DNA of 64,000 bases from Aequorivita sp. H23M31. Its GTDB lineage: Bacteria > Bacteroidota > Bacteroidia > Flavobacteriales > Flavobacteriaceae. The notes under the pieces are model-generated. The model worked only from the letters and a program-made list of their open reading frames with translations, was not told where the DNA came from and did no database searches. Below, piece by piece: positions 17,896 through 27,910 of the stretch. The stretch lies in the NCBI RefSeq assembly GCF_004022485.1, contig NZ_CP034951.1, positions 1,426,001 through 1,490,000 of the forward strand. Direction: 5' to 3'. A program made the translations under genes and the position numbers. Every line of letters starts with the position of its first letter. Positions within the stretch are counted from its first letter, which is position 1.

Positions 17896-19473
17896 TTACA
17901 ATTGATAAAGTTTCAAATGTCCCACTTTAAAAACGGGGACTATTAAATTAAACCTTTCCCTATCATCAACAATATAGTTGACATTTTTATTCATTAGAAA
18001 CTCTATTTGTGAATTTTGGTCTTCCAATTTCCTAAATTCATTCCTATCCTTAAGCCAATCGGTAAATTCCGTCGGATTCCCTTCTATTAATATCGACGCC
18101 CCCTTAGAATCCAGTACAACAGATCTCATGGTGGCGCTTCTTATTATCTGCGGACCGTAGAAAACCGCATCTTCAGGAGTATTTTTTCTAATATAATCCA
18201 ACATTTTTTCCATGGCATTGTTTTCTAGAGAGGGATGATTATAAATATTCAAGGAATTGGGCAAAATGGTTCTGAAAATATCATCACCAACAAATGGAAT
18301 TGAATTAAACATCTTCCCATTAGACAGGCTCACTATTAGAAGAAAAATGAAAAATGAAGAAATTGTAGTTATTTTGTTTGGTTTTAAAAGTAGGAATAAA
18401 AATAAAAGAGCAAAATATCCGGGCAGGATTGCTAATTTTTGTAGGCGAATAAATTGGAATGAAATTCTAAGATTCCTATTAAAAAGGGCATTAATCCCCT
18501 GCTCAATATAAACTGAAATATTGGGAATAATGATTAAAGCCAAAGTTAGGGTTACAAGTAGAAAAGCCCTTTTTCGTTCTGATTTTTTAAAGAGAGATAC
18601 TACAAAATAAGTTAGTATCAGGGTTAGAAAAAACAAAGCACTAATACGATTCCAAGATTTCAAAAAAATAATGGGATCGAAAAAACTAGCAGGAAGTCTG
18701 GCATTTAGGGCATTTTGATATACTCCTAAATCATAGTTAATAACGGATGAGGTCTGACCAAAATAAGTAAGGATAAAGGGAAGCATTCCCAAAATTATTG
18801 AACCCAAAATAAGGATTACTTTTTGTATGGGCTTATCGATTGTCTTCCTATTCCGGAAATAGAAATAGACAATAATTGTCAAATAAATAAGTATTCCCCC
18901 AAGACCGGTGATTGGATGAAAATTAAAAATAAAACCTGCGACAAAGGCAGATAGCCACAAATGTTTTTCTTTAAAATGAAAAAGCAACAGAAGAATTAAG
19001 GGCATAAAGACAATATATACTGTTCTGGGCATGGTGGTCCATATTCCGGTAATGCCCCAAAATTCATAACCTGGCAGCCAGATTATTCCCCGAATTAGGA
19101 GGGACATAATCAAGGAAATCCAAAAATTCCTTGAAAGTTTATAAAAAAGAAAAAACCATAAAAGCCCATAAATAAGATGGAGAAAAAAACTTATGATATT
19201 TAATGCTTGCACATAATTGTAGTCCATAAAATATGCTACAAATCGCAAAGGCTGCACAAAGAAAGGTGTGTAATATTTTACATTATCAAAATCGTTTAGA
19301 AACAAGTCATATTTATAACGCTGTGGATCGTCAAATTTCTGGGCTATACCCACAATACTGTGAACATCTGATACAAGTGAGGTGAACCCCGCGTTTTTAT
19401 TTTCCAAATAAAATCCTGCAGCAATTAGAATATTCAATAAAAGCAAAAAGAATAACTGTTTTTTATCTTTCAT
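17896..19473 (-). CDS. Polytopic membrane protein, GT-C glycosyltransferase-like
   Basis: About 525 residues with roughly eleven transmembrane helices and a C-terminal soluble domain of about 110 residues (FVGDDIFRTILPN onward). An N-terminal periplasmic loop contains an acidic stretch (SLVSDVHSIV) where GT-C enzymes keep a catalytic Asp. GT-C enzymes use polyprenyl-phosphate sugars, and the next gene upstream is a DPM/GtrB-like synthase that could make such a donor. The ATG at 19473 is preferred to a start at 19524 because it gives a 19-bp gap from the upstream gene instead of an overlap. Confidence 0.6.
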   Translation of the reverse strand: MKDKKQLFFLLLLNILIAAGFYLENKNAGFTSLVSDVHSIVGIAQKFDDPQRYKYDLFLNDFDNVKYYTPFFVQPLRFVAYFMDYNYVQALNIISFFLHLIYGLLWFFLFYKLSRNFWISLIMSLLIRGIIWLPGYEFWGITGIWTTMPRTVYIVFMPLILLLLFHFKEKHLWLSAFVAGFIFNFHPITGLGGILIYLTIIVYFYFRNRKTIDKPIQKVILILGSIILGMLPFILTYFGQTSSVINYDLGVYQNALNARLPASFFDPIIFLKSWNRISALFFLTLILTYFVVSLFKKSERKRAFLLVTLTLALIIIPNISVYIEQGINALFNRNLRISFQFIRLQKLAILPGYFALLFLFLLLKPNKITTISSFFIFLLIVSLSNGKMFNSIPFVGDDIFRTILPNSLNIYNHPSLENNAMEKMLDYIRKNTPEDAVFYGPQIIRSATMRSVVLDSKGASILIEGNPTEFTDWLKDRNEFRKLEDQNSQIEFLMNKNVNYIVDDRERFNLIVPVFKVGHLKLYQL

Positions 19474-19492
19474 AGAAAATAATAATTGGGAG

Positions 19493-20434
19493 CTAGGACT
19501 TATTGGGAGTTTTAAAAATATCAAATTGAACTGCTTGCAATAACAGCTGGAAACCCAATATTACAGAAAGCACACTGATCATAATGGTACCCGTGGGTGC
19601 TGGTATTTCGCGTATTGAATAATAATACCAGTTATGAATGCCAAAGATCAATCCCCCTGAAAATAGAATAGTGCCAAAGAGAATATAAATTGTCCCGATA
19701 TTGAAATCGTACACAAAATAAGCTTTCCATATTCGCTGAAAAAAGGATTTGATAAGGTTAACGGTAAAATGCATTGGCATTTTATACAACTTCATATTTG
19801 ATTTTTCATTCCCATAAATTGCCGGCATGGGTATTTCCTTAATAATTGCACGCTGGTAATACAGATTGGATATAAGAGAGGTTTCAAAATAATAGTTATT
19901 TGAAAGTAAGTCCAAATCAATAAAATTTAAGGTTTTAGTAGAAACAGCTAAAAACCCATTGTTAAAATCGAAACAATTCCAATAGCCTGTTGCGGCCTTG
20001 CTCAAAAATGAAAGCCAAAGATTTCCAAAACGTCTTAGGCCAGGCATTGTCTTTAAGGAATTTAAATCCCGAAATCTATTCCCCTTAATAAAGTGGCATT
20101 CTTCGGCCAAAACAGCCTGGACCATTTCGGGGATGTACTTGGTATCCATTTGATCATCGGCATCCAGTTTAAGGATAACCTTAATATTTTTATTTTTTAG
20201 AAAATGTGCGAATCCCATTTTTGTAGCGCCACCCACTCCAAGGTTTTTTGGAGTAGTTAATACTTCGATGCCCGTTAAGCCCATGAGATTTTCGGGCAAG
20301 GGCTGGGGGCTATTGTCGTTGACTATAACGATATTATAGGAATGTTGCAAAGCTTTGGCAATTACAATCCCAATGTGGGCTTCTGCGTTGTAGTAAGGGA
20401 TAACAATGCCCAGTGCTCTTTTTTTGTCTTCCAT
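19493..20434 (-). CDS. Dolichyl/undecaprenyl-phosphate sugar synthase-like GT2
   Basis: 313 residues. A GT-A domain opens with LGIVIPYYNAEAHIG and has the catalytic metal motif LKLDADDQMD. Two C-terminal transmembrane helices follow (about 235-262 and 280-303). This is the layout of DPM1/GtrB-type enzymes that transfer a sugar from a nucleotide donor to a polyprenyl phosphate. It lies directly between a GT-C-like gene and a Wzy/WaaL-like gene, fitting a role in supplying a lipid-linked sugar for periplasmic transfer. Confidence 0.82.
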   Translation of the reverse strand: MEDKKRALGIVIPYYNAEAHIGIVIAKALQHSYNIVIVNDNSPQPLPENLMGLTGIEVLTTPKNLGVGGATKMGFAHFLKNKNIKVILKLDADDQMDTKYIPEMVQAVLAEECHFIKGNRFRDLNSLKTMPGLRRFGNLWLSFLSKAATGYWNCFDFNNGFLAVSTKTLNFIDLDLLSNNYYFETSLISNLYYQRAIIKEIPMPAIYGNEKSNMKLYKMPMHFTVNLIKSFFQRIWKAYFVYDFNIGTIYILFGTILFSGGLIFGIHNWYYYSIREIPAPTGTIMISVLSVILGFQLLLQAVQFDIFKTPNKS

Positions 20435-21682
20435 TTACTTTGTATTTCTTAATGGGATAGTCAACATAATGCAAATAAGAATAAAATAACCCAAAAGTGC
20501 AAATAGCGGCCTATAAACGTATAAGTGCTCTCCAAAATAGAGGGTTACCATCATAGCTATTATCAATCCATTGAGCGCCAATTGTAAACCAGGCATTTTT
20601 CCTTTTGATATAAGCATAAAAGACAGCAGCCATCTTATAAATAGAATTAATCCGAGAATTCCTACTTCACTTATTAGAGATAAATACATATTATGGGCGG
20701 AATTACCTACCCCCATGCGGTTCATAAATCCTCTGCCAAATGGGATTACATAGGGATGGTTTAACAAATATTCTACATATTTCATATGAAGTTCAACTCT
20801 CCCAGCACTCAACTCATCATATACACCCCGTGATTCTCGATACTGTATTACATCACCGGGATCTTCCATAGCATAAGTAACCCGATTTTCCAAAGTTTCG
20901 GAAATGCGATCGACAATTGTTGGAGTAAATAATAATACCACGCCAAATAAGAAAGTCCCAATAATTACAAAAACAATAAACCGCCCCGTTTGGGTAAGGA
21001 AAAAATACAATAAAAAGAAAATAATACCCACATAAGTAGTACGAGAGCCGCTTAGGAGAAGGGTCACAGATGCGAGTCCAATCGCTACATATATTAAAAT
21101 TCTGTTTTTTTCAATCCTAGGTTCATTCATAACACCTATAAGAAAAACTATGGAAATTAACATGCTCATGCCCAAAACAATCTTATTAGGACCAAAAGTG
21201 CCTGATAAAAACCAATGGTAGCTTACACCATAAGCCTCACTCCAGAGAAAAGGAATTAATTTTAAATTTTGCAAGAGGACCAAGACTCCCTCTAAAATGA
21301 TAAGTATAACTATAAACCTTAAAATTTTATAATAGCGATTTTTGTCCTTTAGATAAATATAAAAAAATACGCCACCTAAATAGAACACCCACAAATGGTA
21401 TAAGTATAAAAAACTCTGTGCTAACGAAATAAAACGTTCTTTATAAACAGCAACCAAGATGGTTATTATAACTGAAACACTACAGTATAGGACAAAAGTT
21501 TGAAACCGCTTTAAAAATAAAACTTTGGAAATTTCAATCGAAATCTTGGGCAGGTGATGAAAATACTGGAAGAATAGATAGATACCCAAAAAATCATATA
21601 GTCGAAGTTCATTTTCTCCCGTAACAGAATAAGAAAATACAGGAAGGTTATAAAAATAACTGAAAAGCAACAGCCACAGCAC
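20435..21682 (-). CDS. O-antigen polymerase/ligase family membrane protein (Wzy/WaaL-like)
   Basis: 415 residues with about ten to eleven transmembrane helices. A large periplasmic loop holds ELSAGRVELHMKYVEYLLNH, then GFMNRMGVGNSAHNMYLSLI and the following helix, the arrangement typical of the Wzy_C family (Gly-rich stretch, then HN-x-x-L-x-x-x-x-E-x-G). Polymerases join repeat units and ligases attach the chain to a lipid core; sequence alone does not separate them. The start appears to be GTG at 21682; no ATG lies upstream in frame. It abuts the GT2 gene downstream. Confidence 0.82.
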   Translation of the reverse strand: MLWLLLFSYFYNLPVFSYSVTGENELRLYDFLGIYLFFQYFHHLPKISIEISKVLFLKRFQTFVLYCSVSVIITILVAVYKERFISLAQSFLYLYHLWVFYLGGVFFYIYLKDKNRYYKILRFIVILIILEGVLVLLQNLKLIPFLWSEAYGVSYHWFLSGTFGPNKIVLGMSMLISIVFLIGVMNEPRIEKNRILIYVAIGLASVTLLLSGSRTTYVGIIFFLLYFFLTQTGRFIVFVIIGTFLFGVVLLFTPTIVDRISETLENRVTYAMEDPGDVIQYRESRGVYDELSAGRVELHMKYVEYLLNHPYVIPFGRGFMNRMGVGNSAHNMYLSLISEVGILGLILFIRWLLSFMLISKGKMPGLQLALNGLIIAMMVTLYFGEHLYVYRPLFALLGYFILICIMLTIPLRNTK

Positions 21683-22094
21683 TATTTGAAAAAGAGGTCT
21701 GGTTATTATTTTTTCTAATATTAGGCTATTGGTATCGATAAATTTAGAACTTTAGTAGACTTCTATGATGAAAATCTTAGGAAAAACAATGACGCAATAT
21801 TAGAATATTAATTAATACTTCGATTAACATAAAATAAATAATTATCCAAATTTTACCAGATTAGTTACAAAATTGCGAGCGATAAATTAAATAGAATTTA
21901 TTAAATTATGATCAAAAATATGTCTAAAAAGTGCTTTGAATTGAACTAAAGAAACCTTCAATTCCATAGGACAGGATGTTTTGAATTTATAAAAATCATT
22001 TCATTTTCTGAATGATTTCAAACCCAAATGAAAAAGTGAAGTTTAGCAAAAGGATAAACCTTTCCCCCTATTCAATGCAGCCACAACTATTAAC
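21683..22094. other. AT-rich spacer, no gene seen
   Basis: About 410 bases of very AT-rich sequence separating the Wzy-like gene from the next glycosyltransferase gene. No convincing ORF, RNA gene or strong hairpin was seen. It may hold a promoter for the left part of the locus. Confidence 0.5.
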
Positions 22095-23261
22095 CTATCC
22101 ATAAAACTCTAAAAACTCCCGCTGTTGTTTCTCAATATTAAAATTCTCTTTTACTCTTTTAACGGCATTCTGGGAAATTTTAATTTTTGCCTGTTTTTCC
22201 ATAGAAATTACTTTCATAATTTGCTGTGCCAGGAGTTCAGGTGAGTGTTTGGGCACAACCCATCCGGAATGTTCGTGCAGTACGTTTTCCGGAAGACCTT
22301 CAGCATCACTCACTATACAAAGCTTTCCCATAGCTTGGGCCTCCAAAACAGCATTACAAAATCCTTCCTGAATGCTATATTGTAAATATATGTCTGTCTT
22401 TTCTAATTCCCATTTAACCTCGCTATGATTTAGTTTACCCAAAAACTGCACATTTTCTTTTAAACCAAGTTGATACGCAGCAAAGGCAATCCTCTCATAT
22501 TCTTCTCCTTCACCTACTATTTTATAAATAAAATCAAATCCTTGATTTTTTAATATTGCCAAAGCCTCCACAGTTTGAACCAATCCCTTTTTCCAGTGTA
22601 AGCGTCCTGTAGTCATAAATATAGTTATACTTTTTTTGGAGAAGTTCTGTAATGCAGCACTAAATCTTTCAACATCAATTGCGGGGGTAATTCTTTGCAC
22701 AGGTACATTTTCCGGAAGACCATACTTTTTTGCCAAGACCAGAATATCATTGGAGTTGGCATGAACCTTATCCACATATTTCCAAAGCAGCTTGTAGCAA
22801 TTGGGAAATTTTACGGGATATACCCCTATATCAAAACCTCTAAAGCTTATGGCCATCTTTGCTCCAATTGCCTTAGCTACGGTTTCCTTTCCCAAAGCCA
22901 AAGTGGCAAATCCAAAGTGTAGCCAGTCCACTTTTGCTCTTAACAAATGGGCATTGAGATATATCCTTTTAAAAATTGTTACCCATCCCATTCCTTCTTT
23001 CCGTTCTAAATTCACATAGTGTGCTACTGTTGAGACATAAGGCAAAAGGTAAATATATTCCTTAGCTAAATACCAAGACATTAGAACCGGATTCTTAGAA
23101 ACCTTCGCACTTTCCACGACGGGACAAAGAGTGAAATCCTTCTTTTTATTTGAACAAAATAAGTGTACCTCTATTCCATTATTCTGGAGGCCTTTTATCT
23201 TGGAATGAAAAAAGGTTTCGGAATAACCGGGAGTTGTGGAAAGAACGAGGCCGATTTTCAT
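22095..23261 (-). CDS. Glycosyltransferase family 4 protein (colanic-acid-type)
   Basis: 388 residues, GT-B fold. The N-terminal acceptor half includes HFGFATLALG and ISFRGFDIGVYP, wording found in WcaL/AmsK-like transferases. The donor half carries TGRLHWKKG, VGEGEEYE and the EX7E block EGFCNAVLEAQAMGK. It overlaps the upstream GT4 gene by 4 bp, so the two are translationally coupled. Sugar specificity is unknown. Confidence 0.9.
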   Translation of the reverse strand: MKIGLVLSTTPGYSETFFHSKIKGLQNNGIEVHLFCSNKKKDFTLCPVVESAKVSKNPVLMSWYLAKEYIYLLPYVSTVAHYVNLERKEGMGWVTIFKRIYLNAHLLRAKVDWLHFGFATLALGKETVAKAIGAKMAISFRGFDIGVYPVKFPNCYKLLWKYVDKVHANSNDILVLAKKYGLPENVPVQRITPAIDVERFSAALQNFSKKSITIFMTTGRLHWKKGLVQTVEALAILKNQGFDFIYKIVGEGEEYERIAFAAYQLGLKENVQFLGKLNHSEVKWELEKTDIYLQYSIQEGFCNAVLEAQAMGKLCIVSDAEGLPENVLHEHSGWVVPKHSPELLAQQIMKVISMEKQAKIKISQNAVKRVKENFNIEKQQREFLEFYG

Positions 23262-24349
23262 GTTTTCCTATTTACAAGTTCTTTATAGAGATTTTCATGA
23301 GCTTCGATAAAACTATCATAGTTGTAATTATTCAAAACATGGGTTCGCAAGTCAGCACCTAACTGCTGTCTTTCCTCAAAACTACGACTTTGCATTCTTT
23401 TAATATCTTGCGATAAGGCTAAAGCATTTCCCGCTTCAAATAAGAGGCTTTTAAAGTCTTTCAACACAAAGTTTACCCCTGAAATATCAGAACCTAGCAC
23501 TGGTATTTCCATACTCATGGCTTCAACCAGAGCCATTCCTAGGCCTTCTCCTATACCTATTGTTGGGATGACATATAAGTCAGAATCCGCAATATAAGGT
23601 CTAACATCCGGACGCTTTCCTAAAAAGGCTACTTGATGCGTCATGTTCAACTCATCACACAGATTTTTCAAGTAAGCTCCATATTCATTTGCGTCATCGC
23701 CCAATACGATAAGTCTTATTTTTGGATCCTCACTTTCTTTTATGGCTTGGATCAACACTTCAATGCCTTTAACGGGGACTAGGTTGGCTACCGTAATAAT
23801 CTGAAAGTGTTCCTCTCGATTGATCGGTTTAGGGAAGTGATTAGGACTATAATAATTCGTATCAATCCCCAAAGGAATCAAGGCTTGATTTTTTTTGTTT
23901 GGAAAGTATTGCTGCATTTCATTGTTGATGATAATAATAAAATTGGCCAAAAAGCTCCGTATCTTCCAGTGTCTATTACCCCAACTCATGGCCTTTTTTG
24001 TATAGATCCATTTAGCGCCCGCCAATCGTGCGGCTAAAACTTCTGTCCAATCGCTACTGTAATGCCAAGAATGAACGATGTCGTAATTATTTTCTTTGAA
24101 AAACTTTATGATGGGTCGTAACCTAAAAAGAAGCGATGCATACGGACGATACGCACAAGTGGTTTCAATTAAATGGATCGGGACGTTTAAGGATTGTACT
24201 ACTTTAAAAAACTCTCCTCTATCGTGGCGACAAGCAATTTCAACCTCAAATTTATTTTTATCAAGACCTTTCACTAAATCATGCACCACTTTACCGCTAC
24301 CGGCAGTATCGAAATTTGGGATGGTAAAGAGGATTTTTGTTTTTTGCAT
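23258..24349 (-). CDS. Glycosyltransferase family 4 protein
   Basis: 363 residues, GT-B fold. The N terminus ILFTIPNFDTAGSGKVVHDL is a typical GT4 opening with the Gly-rich donor loop. The C-terminal half has ITVANLVPVKG, LGDDANEYG and the EX7E block EGLGMALVEAMSMEIPV. It lies 29 bp from the broken asparagine-synthase-like gene upstream and overlaps the next glycosyltransferase by 4 bp. Confidence 0.9.
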   Translation of the reverse strand: MQKTKILFTIPNFDTAGSGKVVHDLVKGLDKNKFEVEIACRHDRGEFFKVVQSLNVPIHLIETTCAYRPYASLLFRLRPIIKFFKENNYDIVHSWHYSSDWTEVLAARLAGAKWIYTKKAMSWGNRHWKIRSFLANFIIIINNEMQQYFPNKKNQALIPLGIDTNYYSPNHFPKPINREEHFQIITVANLVPVKGIEVLIQAIKESEDPKIRLIVLGDDANEYGAYLKNLCDELNMTHQVAFLGKRPDVRPYIADSDLYVIPTIGIGEGLGMALVEAMSMEIPVLGSDISGVNFVLKDFKSLLFEAGNALALSQDIKRMQSRSFEERQQLGADLRTHVLNNYNYDSFIEAHENLYKELVNRKT

Positions 24350-24378
24350 TTGGGAGGTTAGTCTCTGAGTTGAGAATT

Positions 24379-25805
24379 TTAGAAGTTTAGATGTTTATTA
24401 GAGAATTTAGAATTATCCTTCCATTTATCCTTATTATTATACCATACTGCCAATGTAAGTAACATACTCAAAGGATGTGAATACTTAACCATATCCTTCG
24501 TTCTAAAACTATTATAAAATCTTGTAATCAATTCCTTGGGAAGAAAAGGATGTAAATTAACCCCAAACAAATGTCCCTGCAACTTTTCATCATTCTCCAT
24601 CCCTAAAAACTGAAGCTCCCAATTGCGTTGGATGTGTTTTTTGCCCATTTTTTCGCTCACGGTCCGTTTCAATCTGTCAACTACCCTAAAAGGGAAATTG
24701 TTCGGTGATTGATTTTTATGATAGTTATATAGGTTGTATGGTCTTTCAGCTTGCCAAGTGATTCTGGCCACTTCCGGACTTTGGTTTTTCAAATAGGCTA
24801 TCTGTATCTTCCTATCGGCCAAATAATCCTCGGGAATACCACAGATAAACTCGGCCATACGGTTGTCATAATAAGGGGCTTCAATGGGATTTGTCGCCTC
24901 AAATATGGCAAAGCCCAGATTGGTCCATCGCACCGCACGGGTACTGCTATAAAAAGCACGTGCTTTCGCGCTTATATTGACAATTTCTATCCCATTCCAG
25001 ATTTCTTGGACCCGTTCGCGTAGATAACCCATAAACTCCCCTTCCAGCTCCCAAGTTTTCCACAAAGCCTCCGCCAGTTCCTGACCACCTTTTATGACTA
25101 TCTTTTTTAGAATCCATTCCATGGCATTCTCCTCAGTCAGATCTTTTGGAGCCACCGAGTCAAATAGGACATCCCCCCAATGCCCCAAAGTAAAGGTTCC
25201 TCGCATTGCTCGGAATTCATCGATCACCGCCATCTGCCGGGGATGGGTAAATTCGGTGCCGTAGTTAAGCAATTTTGCCAGTTCGTCCACCTTATTCCAT
25301 AAATATCCCTTGGGAATGGTAAAATCCCGAAACTCATAGCCCAGTTCTTTTGCAATTTTTTTGGCGATAGCTCCTTCCTTATAACCATTTTGAAAGGAAT
25401 AACTATACGATAATACCGGCGACTTCAATTTTGAATAGGCAACTGCCTGCGTGCGGCTATCCAATCCTCCGGAAAGTGGAAGCAGGACCGTTTTATCTCC
25501 TGCCTGCTCTTTGCATATGGTGTGGAACAGTTCGGTGAATTCACTTACGGCTTGGTCAAAAGAAATATCTCTAGGGGTGTGATGCCATGTAAACCAAGGT
25601 TTGCTATCTGTCCAAAACCCATTGTCGTCTATGGTGTTATTGGTTCCTGGGGGAGTACTTTTAGATCTTTCCAGTAGGTATCTGTTCCGAGGAAATACCC
25701 GATGGCCGCGAAGATGCAGAGGGCTTTTTTATCGATTTCGTGCGGGGCATGGACTTTGACGAAATGTTGGTGGGTGGGGAGGATGGGGGTTTTGATGGTT
25801 TTCAA
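24379..25805 (-). pseudogene. Asparagine-synthase-like gene broken by a frameshift
   Basis: The downstream frame encodes an asparagine synthase C-terminal domain with the PPi-loop motif PLSGGLDSRTQ (about 25450-25494), opening with TWHHTPRDISFDQAVSEF and running to 24379. Its natural N terminus, with KALCIFAAIGYFLGTDTYWK, is in another frame (about 25640-25805) and ends at a TAG. One extra C in the five-C run at 25649-25653 would join them smoothly as KVLPPGTNNTIDDNGFW. The upstream frame has only a TTG start (25805). So the gene is either a recent pseudogene, phase-variable, or carries a sequencing error. The N-terminal glutaminase domain is absent, as in asparagine-synthase-like proteins of polysaccharide loci. 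Confidence 0.8.
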
Positions 25806-25861
25806 ATTAAATAGAGGTTTAGGGTATTTTAACCACAGAGAACACTAAGGTGGCACAGAGG

Positions 25862-26272
25862 TCACAGAGGGTTTTTTAAATCTTCTCTATGATTTATAAC
25901 TCGTCTGATTCCGTGTTTTAATAAAGTTACATTGAAGTTAATCAATAAACCCAATTTAAATTCTCCCAATCGCAAATAGGTTAAAATCTGAGCCAGGTGA
26001 ACATCATTTAAGGCTTCTACACTTTTAAGTTCTACAACTAATTTATTTTCCACTAAAAGATCAATTCTATATCCACAATTCATTTTGACTTCTTCAAAAA
26101 TTACCGGCATTGGTTTTTCTTTTTCCACAGACAACCCTTTTTGATACAATGAATAATGGAGACATTCTTTATATGCACTTTCCAACAAACCCGGACCCAG
26201 GGCTTTATGGACTGATATTGCGGAATCTATGACAGAAAAGGCAATCTGATTTTCAAATTTTAGAGAATCCAA
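25862..26272 (-). CDS. GxxExxY protein
   Basis: 136 residues. The naming motif is GLLESAYKECL (about 27-37), and the later VENKLVVELKSVE resembles the acidic/Lys core of PD-(D/E)XK-type folds. The family is widespread and scattered and its function is not established. The likely start is TTG at 26272 (no ATG in frame), about 17 bp downstream of a TATATTTG box. Its 3' end runs into the inverted repeat. Its position inside a polysaccharide locus looks like an insertion, not a pathway gene. Confidence 0.8.
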   Translation of the reverse strand: MDSLKFENQIAFSVIDSAISVHKALGPGLLESAYKECLHYSLYQKGLSVEKEKPMPVIFEEVKMNCGYRIDLLVENKLVVELKSVEALNDVHLAQILTYLRLGEFKLGLLINFNVTLLKHGIRRVINHREDLKNPL

Positions 26273-26288
26273 TTTTATAAATTTTACT

Positions 26289-26296
26289 CAAATATA
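26289..26296 (-). promoter_or_regulatory. Candidate promoter of the GxxExxY gene
   Basis: The minus strand reads TATATTTG, matching the Bacteroidetes -7 consensus, just upstream of the TTG start and inside the inverted-repeat unit. The unit could thus carry its own promoter. Confidence 0.45.
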
Positions 26297-26351
26297 ATCA
26301 ATAGGTTGTATTGTTTTCGAATAAAAATGTAGTGTATATACATTTCAGTTC

Positions 26352-26495
26352 TTATATCCTTCGTGCCCTCTGTGCCTTCTCCGCGCTCTTTGTGGTTAAA
26401 AGAACCTCATAATACAACTCCTCCATCCCATTAGTCATCCCATCCACAGAATGCTGCCATTCCACTTTTTTCCGGGCAACACCCAACTCATCCAT
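26352..26495 (-). pseudogene. Remnant of a glycosyltransferase C terminus
   Basis: A 47-codon frame reads MDELGVARKKVEWQHSVDGM and continues to EELYYEVL, which looks like the last 30 or so residues of a GT4-type transferase (R-x-x-x-x-W-x-x-S-V-D-x-M). The final 14 residues are encoded by the neighbouring repeat. No body of the enzyme precedes it. It is best read as the tail of a gene lost by deletion or insertion at this spot. Confidence 0.45.
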
Positions 26496-26563
26496 AATCA
26501 ATTAATGCGAGAAAATAAACCTACCAAAAAAATAAAGAATAGTGTAATTAAAATTCCCGCAAT

Positions 26564-27745
26564 TTAAACTGATTCATACATTCGAATAAATTCCGTTATT
26601 TGATTCTTAACATCAAAATGCTCTTTTGCCCTCCGCACAGCATTATGTTTCATGCTCGCATATTCAACTCTCTCCATATCCACAAATCGCTTTATGTATT
26701 CAGCTATTTCTGTCGAGTTTCTCCTTTTAAAAACAAAACCAGTTTTCCCGTGCTCAATATTTTCTTTCAATCCTTCTGTATCTGACACCAAACAAGGCAG
26801 CCCTAGAGCCTGAGCTTCAATAACGGCATTTGAAAAACCTTCCTCAACACTCGGAAGTAAAAATACATCTGAAGTTTTTAAATATTCCCTTACTTCTTTT
26901 GGGGATAAATCGCCAACCATTTTGATATTAGAGTCCAAGTTCAAATCGTAAATTAAAAACTGCAATTCTTCCTTCATATCTCCACTACCCACAATTGTGT
27001 ATTCAAAATCTATCCCATCATCAATAACCTCTTTCAGAGCAATAATTGCATATTCAAGACCCTTTATCCAATACAATCGACACACAGAAATAATTTTAAG
27101 AGGTTTATTCTTTCCCCGATTCAGCTTTGCAGAAGGAAGGGTAAAAAAATTTAAATCAATGGCAGGGTTAATTTTGAGAATTTTATTTTTTACATCGGGA
27201 TTAATTTCCATTAATTTATTCGTAAGGTCATCCGATATGGAATGTATAATAGCAGCATGGTTTGTTGCCTCAATTGTCAGTTCTCGATATTTGGGGTATA
27301 AAAAACTCGAAACCGAAAGTTGAACACCTCTCAAACTCAATATAATTTTAGAAGATAAAATAGATTTGAAAGGTTTAAAAAAGCCATAGGCTTTAAGCCA
27401 TTGAACATGAATAATATCTGGCTTATGATATAGCATAGGAAGTATAATCAAGCTTTGTTTGAATTGATTATAATTACTTTGGCCCCTGATTAATTTAAAA
27501 AACTTTTTAGTTGTCTTATAGTCCGAGAAGACGTTCAGAACGACATATCGTAAAAGAAACATCAAATTATATACTAGGTTTTTATTGGAGAATGTAAAAA
27601 ACTTTAGTTTGCCATCTTCCTTCGTTTTCATCAGTAATCTCCCATAGATATGAACTTCTATATTATGAGAAGCTAATGAACGTGCTAATAAAGTAATAAA
27701 TGTAGTGTTTGGATACGCTCCAGTATAGAGAGCAACTTTTTTCAT
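26564..27745 (-). CDS. Glycosyltransferase family 4 protein
   Basis: 393 residues, GT-B fold. The N terminus VALYTGAYPNTTFITLLARSL is followed by ILSLRGVQLSVSSFLYP, equivalent to the RGFD block of colanic-acid-type transferases. The donor half has ISVCRLYWIKG, VGSGDMKEEL and the EX7E block EGFSNAVIEAQALGLPC. It is similar in organisation to the transferases at 22.1 and 27.9 kb, suggesting paralogues in one locus. Confidence 0.9.
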   Translation of the reverse strand: MKKVALYTGAYPNTTFITLLARSLASHNIEVHIYGRLLMKTKEDGKLKFFTFSNKNLVYNLMFLLRYVVLNVFSDYKTTKKFFKLIRGQSNYNQFKQSLIILPMLYHKPDIIHVQWLKAYGFFKPFKSILSSKIILSLRGVQLSVSSFLYPKYRELTIEATNHAAIIHSISDDLTNKLMEINPDVKNKILKINPAIDLNFFTLPSAKLNRGKNKPLKIISVCRLYWIKGLEYAIIALKEVIDDGIDFEYTIVGSGDMKEELQFLIYDLNLDSNIKMVGDLSPKEVREYLKTSDVFLLPSVEEGFSNAVIEAQALGLPCLVSDTEGLKENIEHGKTGFVFKRRNSTEIAEYIKRFVDMERVEYASMKHNAVRRAKEHFDVKNQITEFIRMYESV

Positions 27746-27910
27746 TATCTTAATTTATGAGTTATTCGAAAAAAAATTAAAAAGCATTATTGATGTTTTA
27801 ATATATTACCGATTACATCCCTTGGTTTATTAAAATTTAACTAGAAAAGATTGGTTTTTCCCTTTATTGGGTGGTAATGAATTGTTATCACTTCTTTCTT
27901 AGGCAGCTTA

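Larger units (their letters stand above)
25828..26402. mobile_element. Candidate mobile cassette: GxxExxY gene between imperfect inverted repeats
   Basis: A sequence reading TTTAACCACAGAGAACACTA then AGGTGGCACAGAGGTCACAG (about 25828-25870) is mirrored by the complement of 26360-26402 (TTTAACCACAAAGAGCGCGG then AGAAGGCACAGAGGGCACGA). They enclose a single GxxExxY gene. One repeat overlaps the end of a glycosyltransferase remnant and the other lies near the start of a broken asparagine-synthase gene. AACCACAGAG-type repeats are common near such genes; that the unit moves is an inference. Confidence 0.5.
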
